Assembly: GCA_035910535.1 (NCBI GenBank)
Contig: JAMHXF010000106.1
Span: 62,001 to 126,000 of the forward strand
DNA: 64,000 nucleotides
Source: Archangium_A sp035910535
Lineage (GTDB): Bacteria > Myxococcota > Myxococcia > Myxococcales > Myxococcaceae
Direction: 5' to 3'
The position numbers and the translations under genes were made by a program. The notes beneath the pieces are model-generated. The model was given only the letters and a program-made list of their open reading frames with translations. It made no database searches and was not told the DNA's origin. Positions 15,922-23,659 of the stretch are shown in pieces (the stretch's first letter is position 1; every line of letters starts with the position of its first letter).

Positions 15922-16998
15922 TCAGCGCTGCGGCGCGGGCTCGCTGTCGGGCTGCGAAATCGTCGTCGTCGTCTCGGCTTCGGGCTCCACCGGTGCGGGC
16001 TGCTTCTTCAAGAACGTGAAGAAGGCCTCGTTGAACGCCTTGCTGCAGTCCAGCTGGAGCGTGTGGCCGCAGTCGTCGAGCGCCACCAGCTCGCTGCCGG
16101 CAATCTTCGAGTGACCTTCTTCCATGAGGGTCTTCGTGAAGCCGCCGTGCATGAACCCGTTGGGGATCAGCCGGTCTGCCGTGCCGTAGATGATGACCGT
16201 CGGCGCGACGATTTTGCTGAGCGACTCCCGTACGAAGTCGTCTTTCGTGAGGCCCTCGACGGTGCGCACCTGCGCGTAGGCGTACGCGTCGAACTCGGAG
16301 TTCTTCGCCAGGCGCACGCGCTCTTCGACCAGCCATTCGTAGGCCGGCTCCCAGTGACGGAAGTTCTGGTACCGAATCGCGCCCCAGATGGCCTCTTCGT
16401 CGGCGTCTTTGATGAGCACGCGGCCGTACACGTTCTTGAACCACTGCTTCTCGCGGCCGCTGAAGTACTCGAAGCCGGCGGGGCTCACCAACACCAGCGC
16501 CTCGACGCGGCGGGGAAACCGAATGGCCGTCGACAGCGCGGTCTGCCCGCCCATCGAGTGCCCCACCACGATGGCCTTCTCGATGTTCAACAGCGCGAGC
16601 AATTCGTCGACGTTCTCGGCGAACGCTTCGGTCGAGTACGGAAAGCCCGCGGGCTTCTCTGACTTGCCGAAGCCCAGTTGATCAATCGCGATGACGCGGT
16701 AGCCCTGCGCGGCCGTCTCGTCCAACTGGGCGCGCCAGAACTTGAGGTAGCTCCCGAGCCCGTGGAGGAAGAGCACCGTCTGCTTTCCTTCAGGGTTCAG
16801 CTCCACGTACGAGAGCTTCGGCGCGTGCGAGAGCTTGTAGCGCTCGGCGGCGCCCTTGAGCTCCACCGACTTCAGCGGCCACGCGTTGCCTGCGTTGCCC
16901 ACGTAGGGCACGTCTTGAAACTCGAGCTTCGGCTCTGCGTCGTAGCGCTTCACGCAGCCCACACTGATCAACGCCAACAGCACCATCGTCGCGCGCAT
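15922..16998 (-). CDS. Alpha/beta-hydrolase lipoprotein
   Basis: The 358-residue product has a signal peptide with lipobox LISVGC, so it is probably lipid-anchored outside the inner membrane. The hydrolase core shows the oxyanion motif VLFLHGLGS, nucleophile elbow VVGHSMGGQTAL, acid in YGTADRLIPNG and catalytic His in DDCGHTLQLD, a complete triad. The family includes esterases, lipases and C-C bond hydrolases; no substrate can be named. The ATG at 16998 lies 2 nt after the stop of the outer-membrane protein gene. Place in the operon suggests it acts on a compound that the other gene products make or move. Confidence 0.88.
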   Translation of the reverse strand: MRATMVLLALISVGCVKRYDAEPKLEFQDVPYVGNAGNAWPLKSVELKGAAERYKLSHAPKLSYVELNPEGKQTVLFLHGLGSYLKFWRAQLDETAAQGYRVIAIDQLGFGKSEKPAGFPYSTEAFAENVDELLALLNIEKAIVVGHSMGGQTALSTAIRFPRRVEALVLVSPAGFEYFSGREKQWFKNVYGRVLIKDADEEAIWGAIRYQNFRHWEPAYEWLVEERVRLAKNSEFDAYAYAQVRTVEGLTKDDFVRESLSKIVAPTVIIYGTADRLIPNGFMHGGFTKTLMEEGHSKIAGSELVALDDCGHTLQLDCSKAFNEAFFTFLKKQPAPVEPEAETTTTISQPDSEPAPQR

Positions 16999-17000
16999 GA

Positions 17001-18614
17001 TCAGAACCCGTACCAGGTGAAGGTGGTGAACATCGCCCACGGGCTCGCCGCGACGCGCGCCACGTTGTTGTAGAAGTCGCCCTTGAACAGGTACGCGCCG
17101 TGGAGGCCGACCGTCATCAGGTAGCGAATCGCCCATTTGATTTCTGCGTTCACCTCCGCGCCGATGAACGTGCCGCGACCGGTGCCGCCGAGCGCGTCGC
17201 CGGGCACTGAGTTGCTCCACGCCGCCGCGGTGCCCAACTTCACCCACAACGTCTGCGGAATCAGGTCGTAGCCCGCCGACAGAATGCCGGTGCTCATGCC
17301 GTAGCCCTGGTTCGAGATGTCCGTCACCGCGCCGGTGTAGTTGTTCACCGTCTGCGTGAAGGGAAAGAGCAGCAGCGTCTTGTGGTTGAACCACACCGCG
17401 CCAGGCAGGCCGTAGGTGTTCAACGTGAAGACGCCCGAGTACTTGCCGTCGCCGGGGTTCGAGTCGCCCGACGTGTAGAAGCCCTCGAGCGAGATGACGT
17501 CGTTGCTCGAGCGCCCGTAGTTCCACACCACCTCGAGGTTCGCGCCGACGCCGGCGATTTCCAGCACGCGCGGGTTGGTGGTGTTCTCGCGCGTCGACTC
17601 GTAGCGGCCGAAGTTCGTCATCACGAAGCCCGACAACGCGAAGGGCCCGTGGAAGAAGTTCAAGTTGTGGTTGAAGTTCAAACCGAAGAACGACACGCCG
17701 CCGTTGGGCGCGTCGATGGCGAAGCGCGGCGCGCCGGTGAAGCCCGCGAGGCCGGGGCTGCCGGGGCCGTTGAAGACCAACCCTTCGAACGCGAAGGCCT
17801 GACCGCGCGTGTCGTCGCGCAGGTGCCACGCCGACACACCGATGTGCGTGCCGGGCATGGGTGAAAACGAATAGTCCAACGTGCCGAGCAGCGAAAAGAA
17901 GAGCGCCGGGTTGTTGGCCAGCACGCGCTCGGGCTGCGAGGCCGCGAGCGGCACGAACGACGCCTTGAAGCGGTGCTGGCCCAGCTGCCCGTACACGCTG
18001 GCGCCGGTGGCGTCAGACGCGAGGTAGCTCAGCTTGTAGCCCTGCTTGATGACGTCGAAGAGCGAGTGCGTCGCCGGGTCGAGAATCGAGTCGTAGACGG
18101 TCTGCGTGCCGATGACGATGGCGAGCGGCTTCTGTTTCTTGAACGGGTAGATGGCGACGTTGATGTTCTTCGTCTGCAGGTTGATCTGATCAGCGTTGAA
18201 GCCGCCGCCCTGGTTGGGCTGCACGGCGTTGGCCGCCAGCCCCCACATGAAGTCGATTTCAACCTGCAGGCGCAGCGTGGCGAAGCCGTCGAAGAAGAAC
18301 GGCGTGTACTCGATGACGGGGATCCACCGCTGGTCGACGAAGAACGCGGTGGAGTTGCCGGTGAGCGCCGACGAGCCCGTCGGAGAACCGATGGGCCCCA
18401 GCGAGACGCCCTTCAAGCCGCTCGGGTCACCGATGACGTTGGTGAAGGTCGCGCGGGTGAAGAAGTACGAGATGAAGCGGAAGTCGGCGAGCGGGCCGTC
18501 GTTGTCACGGCTCCGCTCGTCGCGCCACTCGGGCAGCGGATCAAACGGAGCCGTCGGCCCCGCAGCGAGCGCTGACACGGAGGTCAGCGTGATGAGCAAC
18601 CAGAGTGGGCGCAT
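17001..18614 (-). CDS. Predicted outer-membrane beta-barrel protein
   Basis: The 537-residue product has a signal peptide (cleavage after VSALAAG) and long alternating amphipathic strands rich in aromatic and Gly residues, for example FATLRLQVEIDFMW and NVAIYPFKKQKPLAIVIGTQTVYD, ending with a terminal Phe (TFTWYGF), as needed for BAM-dependent insertion. I infer a porin-like channel, perhaps for hydrophobic substrates, because of the operon context; I do not recognise a named family. ATG start at 18614, 12 nt after the stop of the preceding lipoprotein gene. Confidence 0.75.
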   Translation of the reverse strand: MRPLWLLITLTSVSALAAGPTAPFDPLPEWRDERSRDNDGPLADFRFISYFFTRATFTNVIGDPSGLKGVSLGPIGSPTGSSALTGNSTAFFVDQRWIPVIEYTPFFFDGFATLRLQVEIDFMWGLAANAVQPNQGGGFNADQINLQTKNINVAIYPFKKQKPLAIVIGTQTVYDSILDPATHSLFDVIKQGYKLSYLASDATGASVYGQLGQHRFKASFVPLAASQPERVLANNPALFFSLLGTLDYSFSPMPGTHIGVSAWHLRDDTRGQAFAFEGLVFNGPGSPGLAGFTGAPRFAIDAPNGGVSFFGLNFNHNLNFFHGPFALSGFVMTNFGRYESTRENTTNPRVLEIAGVGANLEVVWNYGRSSNDVISLEGFYTSGDSNPGDGKYSGVFTLNTYGLPGAVWFNHKTLLLFPFTQTVNNYTGAVTDISNQGYGMSTGILSAGYDLIPQTLWVKLGTAAAWSNSVPGDALGGTGRGTFIGAEVNAEIKWAIRYLMTVGLHGAYLFKGDFYNNVARVAASPWAMFTTFTWYGF

Positions 18615-18626
18615 GGCGGGGTCCGA

Positions 18627-19265
18627 TTACGGGAGGCGGTAGATCTGCTTGGCGTTGCCCGTGAACGGCACCGGGCCGGCCTGCGTCGCCAACTGCACGC
18701 CCGTCGCGCCCACCGCGCCGTCAGCGCAGCGGTGACCCGTGGCCGCGAAGAAGAGCTCGAGCGTGACCGTCTTGCCGTCGGCCGAGATGCTGCCGCGACC
18801 TTCCTGCTTGAAGCCCGTGAAGGTGATGGTGATGTCGAAGCACTCGCCGTTGTCGCGCACGTTCTCGATGAGCACCGCCGTCGACGTGAAGCTGGCGACG
18901 TTCGACTTTGTGGTGCGGTCACACATGCCGACCACGCCGCCGTCACCGTTGCGGTTGAGCGTGCCGAGGTCGCTGGTCACCGTGAACTGGCTGGCGAGCG
19001 AGGCGATGGCGACCTTCTGGTAGCACTGCGTGCTCGCGCCGAAGTCGATGTTCTCGTTGAAGCCGTTGGGCGAGGTGGGAATGTCGGCGCCCTCCATCAC
19101 CATCGTCTTGCCTTCGAGGTGCGCGGAGATGCGCGTGGGCGTCGAGTAGTCCGGCGGGCCGGCGTCGACCGTGCCTGTGCCCGAGTCAGGCGTCGTCGGG
19201 GGACTGCCACAGGCGACGAAACCACCAACGGCCAACAGCGCACACATCGTGAGGGTCTTCTTCAT
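18627..19265 (-). CDS. Lipoprotein of unknown function
   Basis: The 212-residue product has a signal peptide and lipobox GGFVACGS, a short DSGTGTVDAGPP linker, and a beta-rich body (RISAHLEGKTMVMEGADIPTS; SVTSDLGTLNRNGDGG-like strands) with four Cys in the body. An AGAGAG ribosome site lies about 8 nt before the ATG at 19265. It sits between the MFS and outer-membrane protein genes and may be the periplasmic or outer-membrane partner of either. No family recognised. Confidence 0.75.
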   Translation of the reverse strand: MKKTLTMCALLAVGGFVACGSPPTTPDSGTGTVDAGPPDYSTPTRISAHLEGKTMVMEGADIPTSPNGFNENIDFGASTQCYQKVAIASLASQFTVTSDLGTLNRNGDGGVVGMCDRTTKSNVASFTSTAVLIENVRDNGECFDITITFTGFKQEGRGSISADGKTVTLELFFAATGHRCADGAVGATGVQLATQAGPVPFTGNAKQIYRLP

Positions 19266-19306
19266 GGGTTGCTCTCTTTCGGGTGCTGCGGGGTTTGGGA
19301 AATTGA

Positions 19307-20536
19307 TCAATGCGCGACGGCGTCTGACGGCGGTTTGGCTCGAACTTCTGCGGGCCCCAACGCGACGAGCGCCGCGAGGCCCAGCACGCTGGCCACCACC
19401 ACCAACGAAATCGACAGGCCCAGCGAGAGGCCGGCTTTTTCAGACATCGCCGCGATGCTCATGGGCACGAACGCGGCCGGCACCGCACCCAGGTGGTAGA
19501 CGATGCCGACGGCCTTCGCGCGCAGGTGGTCCGGGAAGAGCGAGGTCAGCAGCAGCGGCGTGGTGCCCGAGTAGCCGGCGCCGAAGAGCCCTCCGAGGAA
19601 CGCGCCCAACGCGAGCAGCCCCGGCACCGCGCCGACGTAGAGCGGCACGCACACCGCCATCGCCAGCGTGGGAATCAGGATGGCCGGCGCGACGCCGCGA
19701 CGCATCGCGATGTACCCGCAGCCGATGGCGCCAATCATCATGCCCACGTTGAAGAGCGCGACGTGAAACGAGACGCCGGCGATGTCTTGCCCCTGGCCCT
19801 TGAGCAGCGTCGAGTAGAGGCCGGTGAGCCCGTAGTACGCAGCCAACCCAGCGGCCATCGCGGCCGAGCCCCACAGAATGCGGCCCAGCACGCCGGGCGT
19901 CCTGAAAATGGCCATGAACGACGTGTCGTGCGTCGACGCCGCGGCCTTGATGTGCGGCGGCTCTTTGACGAACCACATCAACGGGAAGATGAGCAGCGCC
20001 GGCAACGCAGCGGTGATGAACAACCCACGCCAACCCCAGATGGGCACCACGTACGCCGCCGCGATGGCCGCGAGCAGGTACCCGACGGCCCAGCTGCCCT
20101 GAAGAATGCCCGACGCGATGCCTCGGCTGCGGGCGGGCCAGCTCTCCATCGCCAGCGTGGCGCCGGCGGTCCACTCGGCGCCCATGCCGAAGCCGAACAA
20201 CGTGCGCAGCACGAGCACCACGGTGAAGGACGGCGCGAAGGCGATGGCGCCGTCACACACCGCGAACCAGACGATGCTGATCAACAACGGCAAGCGACGG
20301 CCCCAGCGATCTGCCGCCCAACCTGCCGCCATGCCGCCGGCCAATCGCAGCAACAACGTCAGCGCGATGGAGAGCGACGTGGTCGTCGCCGACACGCCGA
20401 ACTCCTTCATGATGTCGGGCATCACGAGCAGGAAGACGGTGAAGTCGAACGCGTCGAGCACCCAGCCGAACCACGCGGCGGTGAACGCGGTCCATTGATC
20501 CTTCGTCGGCTCTCTCCACCAGGCCTGCGTCGTCAT
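19307..20536 (-). CDS. MFS transporter, AAHS/sialate-type
   Basis: The 409-residue protein has twelve predicted membrane helices. The start of helix one (WFGWVLDAFDFTVFLL) and the loop motif GWAADRWGRR, with GFGMGAEWTAG in helix five, resemble the aromatic-acid/sialate proton-symporter branch of the major facilitator superfamily. Those relatives are importers, but direction cannot be read from sequence. The ATG at 20536 overlaps the KAS III stop (ATGA), which decides the start over a longer frame. A 41-nt gap separates it from the lipoprotein gene. Confidence 0.88.
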   Translation of the reverse strand: MTTQAWWREPTKDQWTAFTAAWFGWVLDAFDFTVFLLVMPDIMKEFGVSATTTSLSIALTLLLRLAGGMAAGWAADRWGRRLPLLISIVWFAVCDGAIAFAPSFTVVLVLRTLFGFGMGAEWTAGATLAMESWPARSRGIASGILQGSWAVGYLLAAIAAAYVVPIWGWRGLFITAALPALLIFPLMWFVKEPPHIKAAASTHDTSFMAIFRTPGVLGRILWGSAAMAAGLAAYYGLTGLYSTLLKGQGQDIAGVSFHVALFNVGMMIGAIGCGYIAMRRGVAPAILIPTLAMAVCVPLYVGAVPGLLALGAFLGGLFGAGYSGTTPLLLTSLFPDHLRAKAVGIVYHLGAVPAAFVPMSIAAMSEKAGLSLGLSISLVVVASVLGLAALVALGPAEVRAKPPSDAVAH

Positions 20537-21513
20537 GGGTCCCACCTCAAGAAAGCCGAGGCCATCGACACGCCGCCGCCAGAGGCGCACAGCGCGATGA
20601 CGTCGCCGCGATTGAGCACCCCGCGCTCGACCGCGTCGTCGAGCGTCATGGGGATGCAGGCGTTGCCCGTGTAGCCCCACTTGTCGCCGATGTACGGCGC
20701 GCGCTCGCGGGGCAGGCCGAGCCCGTCCATCACCGCTTCGATGCTGCGCAGGTTGAGCTGCGTGAAGAAGAAGGCCTTCACGTCACTCAACGGCACGCCG
20801 CAGCGCTCAGACGTCGCGCTCAACAGCTTCGGCCAGTGCTCGGTGTTGTACGTCCTGGGGAACTTGCGCACGAACTTCACGAAGCCGCGCACGTCGCCGC
20901 CGGCCGGCATCGCCGTGCCGCCCTGGTAGATGCCGAGCGCGTCCCACATCGAGCCGTCGCTCCAGAGCGTGGAGGCCAGAAACCCGGGCCGCTCACTCGC
21001 AGACAGCACCACCGCGCCCGCTCCGTCGGCGAACAGCGTGGCGGTGTGCTTGTCAGACCAGTCGAGGAACCGGCTCATGCCGTACGCGCCGACGACCAGA
21101 ATGTGCCGCTTGGTCTCGTCGGCGCGCAGGTGCTTGGCCGCCGTGTCGAGCGCCACCACCCAGCCCGAGCACGCGGCGTTCAAGTCGAACGCGCCGACGT
21201 GCGACGCGCCGAGCTTGTGCAGCACCACGGCGGCGGTCGACGGGCTCAGTTGATCCGGCGTGTCCGTGGAGACGATGAGGAGATCAATCTGCGAGATGTC
21301 GAGCTTCGCGCGGCTCAGTGCTTCTCGTGCGGCAGCAGTTGCGAGGTCGCTGGTGACTTGATCAGCCGCCATGTGAAAGCGCTGCTTGATGCCGACGTTC
21401 GCCTCGACCCATTCGGCGACGCCTTCGCCGAAGCGCGCGTCCATGCTGGCGTTCGAGACCAACACCGGCGCTACGGCGCGGCCAGTCCCGGTGATGCGCG
21501 CGTGCCTCCTCAT
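20533..21513 (-). CDS. KAS III (FabH)-like acyltransferase with altered active site
   Basis: The 326-residue thiolase-fold protein keeps the nucleophile Cys near residue 115 in LNAACSGW and the C-terminal Gly-rich loop CASGGGVSMA. The position of the FabH catalytic His (PHQANLR in FabH) reads TQLNLR here, and the FabH Asn (GNTSAA) reads GYTGNA. Without His and Asn the usual decarboxylative condensation with malonyl-ACP is unlikely; relatives lacking these residues act as acyltransferases or use other acceptors. The ATG at 21513 overlaps the TetR stop (ATGA). It is a lone synthase with no acyl carrier protein gene nearby. Housekeeping FabH is unlikely. Confidence 0.85.
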   Translation of the reverse strand: MRRHARITGTGRAVAPVLVSNASMDARFGEGVAEWVEANVGIKQRFHMAADQVTSDLATAAAREALSRAKLDISQIDLLIVSTDTPDQLSPSTAAVVLHKLGASHVGAFDLNAACSGWVVALDTAAKHLRADETKRHILVVGAYGMSRFLDWSDKHTATLFADGAGAVVLSASERPGFLASTLWSDGSMWDALGIYQGGTAMPAGGDVRGFVKFVRKFPRTYNTEHWPKLLSATSERCGVPLSDVKAFFFTQLNLRSIEAVMDGLGLPRERAPYIGDKWGYTGNACIPMTLDDAVERGVLNRGDVIALCASGGGVSMASAFLRWDP

Positions 21514-22133
21514 TTCGCCCCGAGCCGCGCCGGCGACAACAGCCCGTGCTGAATGAAGTGCACGACCTCGTCCGTCACGCGCTCGAGCTCGTTGGGGTCT
21601 TCCCAGACGACGAAGCGCATACCGAGGAAATCGGCGATGCCCATCAACGCGTACGCGAGAACTTCAGGGTCGTAGCGGCCGATGTCCTGCGACTCCATGG
21701 CGCGTGAGAGCCCGCGCGCGTAGGCCACCGCGAGGCGCCGGTAGTACCGCAGGTACACCGCTTCATCGACGAACTCCGCCTGCCGAACGATGCGGTACAG
21801 GTTGCGGTGCTTGCCCGCGAACCCGAAGAAGGCGCGGAAGCCTGCGCGCTCTTTGCCCAGCCGCGTCGTCTGCCCTTCGACCGCCGTGTGCAGCGCCTCG
21901 CGGAGCCGCTCGCCGAGCTCGTCGACCAGCTCCACGAAGATGGCCTGCTTGTGCGGGAAGTAGACGTAGAACGTGCCCAGCGCGACCCCGGCCCGCCGCG
22001 TGATTTCCGAGATGCTGCTGTGCTCAAAGCCGCGCTCGCCGAAGACCAGCTCAGCCGCCTCGAGCAGCTCCATTCGCGTCTTCTGGCCGCGAACCGTCAG
22101 CTTCTTCTTCGGGTGAGTTGAAAGTTGACTCAT
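21510..22133 (-). CDS. TetR-family regulator
   Basis: The 207-residue protein has the TetR DNA-binding domain at about residues 15-62, with ELVFGERGFEHSSISEITRRAG ending near 49 and the recognition helix VALGTFYVYFPHKQ. The C-terminal ligand domain is helical (FFGFAGKHRNLYRIVRQAEF), of the type that often binds acyl-CoA or other lipophilic ligands in FadR/FabR-like members, though this is only inference. It heads the minus-strand unit, and a 26-bp palindrome lies 23 nt upstream of its ATG, so autoregulation is likely. Confidence 0.9.
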   Translation of the reverse strand: MSQLSTHPKKKLTVRGQKTRMELLEAAELVFGERGFEHSSISEITRRAGVALGTFYVYFPHKQAIFVELVDELGERLREALHTAVEGQTTRLGKERAGFRAFFGFAGKHRNLYRIVRQAEFVDEAVYLRYYRRLAVAYARGLSRAMESQDIGRYDPEVLAYALMGIADFLGMRFVVWEDPNELERVTDEVVHFIQHGLLSPARLGAK

Positions 22134-22156
22134 GTTTCAAGTTGGTATGCCACTAA

Positions 22157-22182
22157 ACATGAACATGACGTCAGGTTCATGT
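22157..22182. promoter_or_regulatory. 26-bp near-perfect palindrome, likely TetR operator
   Basis: The site has outer arms ACATGAAC and GTTCATGT and a central 8-bp palindrome TGACGTCA; only the two single bases between arm and centre fail to match. It lies in the divergent gap between the tetR and esterase genes. Flanking half-sites repeat the word: CATGTTT at the tetR start, AAACATG at 22155, and CATGAA/TTCATG near 22211-22232. Confidence 0.7.
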
Positions 22183-22210
22183 GAATTCAGAAATGGTTAC
22201 AAGATGTTGT

Positions 22211-22232
22211 CATGAACGTTGCATGTTTCATG
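22211..22232. promoter_or_regulatory. Second ATGAAC-type inverted repeat
   Basis: The arms CATGAA and TTCATG are separated by 10 nt, the same centre-to-centre spacing as the outer arms of the palindrome at 22157-22182. It is nearer the plus-strand esterase gene and could be a second operator for the same regulator. Confidence 0.45.
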
Positions 22233-22302
22233 TTGCGGGCTCGCAGATTGGAAAAACCCGGTCATTCAGTATGGATGCGTTTTTGACCCGGGGAGGACGA
22301 CC

Positions 22303-23619
22303 ATGCGGAAGCTGCTCGTGACGTGCGTTGTGCTGGTGGTGAGTGCGTGCGGTCCGGAGCTCGAGCAGGACGAACTCGCGCAGCACGAAAGCAGCCTCGA
22401 GGTGACGGGCTTCGGCTCGAACCCGGGCGGCTTGAAGATGTACGCGACGATTCCTTCGGCACCGGCGGCGCGCGCGGGCCTGGTGGTTGCGATGCACGGC
22501 TGCACGCAGACCGCGACCGAGTACCGCAAGGCCGGCTGGGACACCTTCGCCGAGCGCTACGGGTTCTATGTTTTGTACCCGGAGGTCACGAGCGGCCTGA
22601 AGTGCTTCGGCTGGTACGAGACAGCGAACACGCGGCGCGGCTCAGGGCAGGCGGCGTCGATTGCGCAAGCCGTGGAGTGGATGAAGGCGCGCTACCCGAT
22701 TGATGCAGAGCGGGTGTTCGTGACCGGGTTGTCGGCAGGTGGCGGCATGACGGCTTCGATGTTGGCGGCGTACCCCGACGTGTTCGTTGCGGGCGCTCCG
22801 ATGGCGGGGTTGCCGGCCGGGTGTGCGAGCAGCATCGGCGGTTCGTCGTCGTGCCAGCAGGGCCCTGAGAAGACGGCGGCGCAGTGGGCGGCGTTGGTGA
22901 CGTCGGCGGCGCCGGCGGGCACGACGCGGTGGCCGCGCGTGAGCATCTGGAATGGTGACGCCGACTACACGGTGAACGTGAAGAACCTGAATGAGCTGAT
23001 GGAGCAGTGGACGCAGGTGCGCGGGGTTGATCAGTCGGTCGACGCGACGTCGACGGTGGGCCGCGCGACGCGACGTGAGTACCGCGATGGTACGGGGCGT
23101 ACCGTGGTCGAGACGTGGACGGTGTCGGCGATGGGCCACGGCACGGCGGTCGCTCCGAATGAAGGCTGCGGGAGCACGGGGGGGTTCATTCTCAACGTTG
23201 GCCTGTGTTCGACCGAATGGAGCGTGAAGTTCTTCGGGCTCGATGACGCGGTTGCACCGGTGATTGACGCAGGCGTTCCGGTGATTGACGCAGGCGTGCC
23301 GGTGATTGACGCAGGCGTGCCGGTGATTGACGCAGGCGTGCCGGTGATTGACGCGGGCGTTCCGGTGATTGACGCGGGCGTTCCGGTGATTGACGCGGGC
23401 ACGCCGGAGATTGACGCGGGCACGCCGTCGAGCTGCGTGGAGTTCGAAGACTCCAACTACAACCAGGTCGTCGCCGGTCGCGCGGTGCGCTGTGGCTCGT
23501 TCAACAGCTACGTGTGCGCGAAGGGCTCCGGCGAGCAGCTGGGGTTGTGGAACACGTTCTACCGGAGCTGGGTGAAGAGCTCCGACGGCGCGTACTGGGC
23601 TGCGGGCCGCTGCCCGTAG
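22303..23619 (+). CDS. PHB-depolymerase-family esterase lipoprotein
   Basis: The 438-residue product has a lipobox (VVSACGPE) and a catalytic domain of the PHB depolymerase/feruloyl esterase type (PF10503): oxyanion HGCTQTATEY near residue 65, nucleophile GLSAGGGMT with Ser near 144, Asp in WNGDADYTV and His in MGHGTAV near 276. Eight tandem PVIDAGV-type heptapeptides (about 319-374) lead to a small C-terminal Cys-containing domain (CVEFEDSNYNQ ... AAGRCP), possibly a binding module. GGGAGG lies before the ATG at 22303. It shares its promoter gap with tetR. Likely secreted and hydrolysing polyester or cell-wall esters. Confidence 0.87.
   Translation: MRKLLVTCVVLVVSACGPELEQDELAQHESSLEVTGFGSNPGGLKMYATIPSAPAARAGLVVAMHGCTQTATEYRKAGWDTFAERYGFYVLYPEVTSGLKCFGWYETANTRRGSGQAASIAQAVEWMKARYPIDAERVFVTGLSAGGGMTASMLAAYPDVFVAGAPMAGLPAGCASSIGGSSSCQQGPEKTAAQWAALVTSAAPAGTTRWPRVSIWNGDADYTVNVKNLNELMEQWTQVRGVDQSVDATSTVGRATRREYRDGTGRTVVETWTVSAMGHGTAVAPNEGCGSTGGFILNVGLCSTEWSVKFFGLDDAVAPVIDAGVPVIDAGVPVIDAGVPVIDAGVPVIDAGVPVIDAGVPVIDAGTPEIDAGTPSSCVEFEDSNYNQVVAGRAVRCGSFNSYVCAKGSGEQLGLWNTFYRSWVKSSDGAYWAAGRCP
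23257..23424 (+). repeat. 21-nt coding tandem repeat (PVIDAGV), eight units
   Basis: Eight in-frame 21-bp units encode seven PVIDAG and one PEIDAG heptad as a linker between the esterase and its C-terminal domain. Sequence drift is in two blocks (gcaggc early, gcgggc late), which suggests segmental duplication. Confidence 0.88.
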
Positions 23620-23659
23620 TTCATGAAGTCGCACGCAAGAAGGAGCAAGGTGCGGCTCC

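Noticed and set aside
15878..16444. N-terminal extension of the universal stress protein frame
   Set aside because: The extra residues are Arg-rich and lie in a shadow frame of the hydrolase gene; the UspA fold begins at the GTG at 15877.
23257..23424. 21-nt repeats considered as iterons or CRISPR
   Set aside because: They are contiguous, in frame and encode heptapeptides; no replication gene is near.
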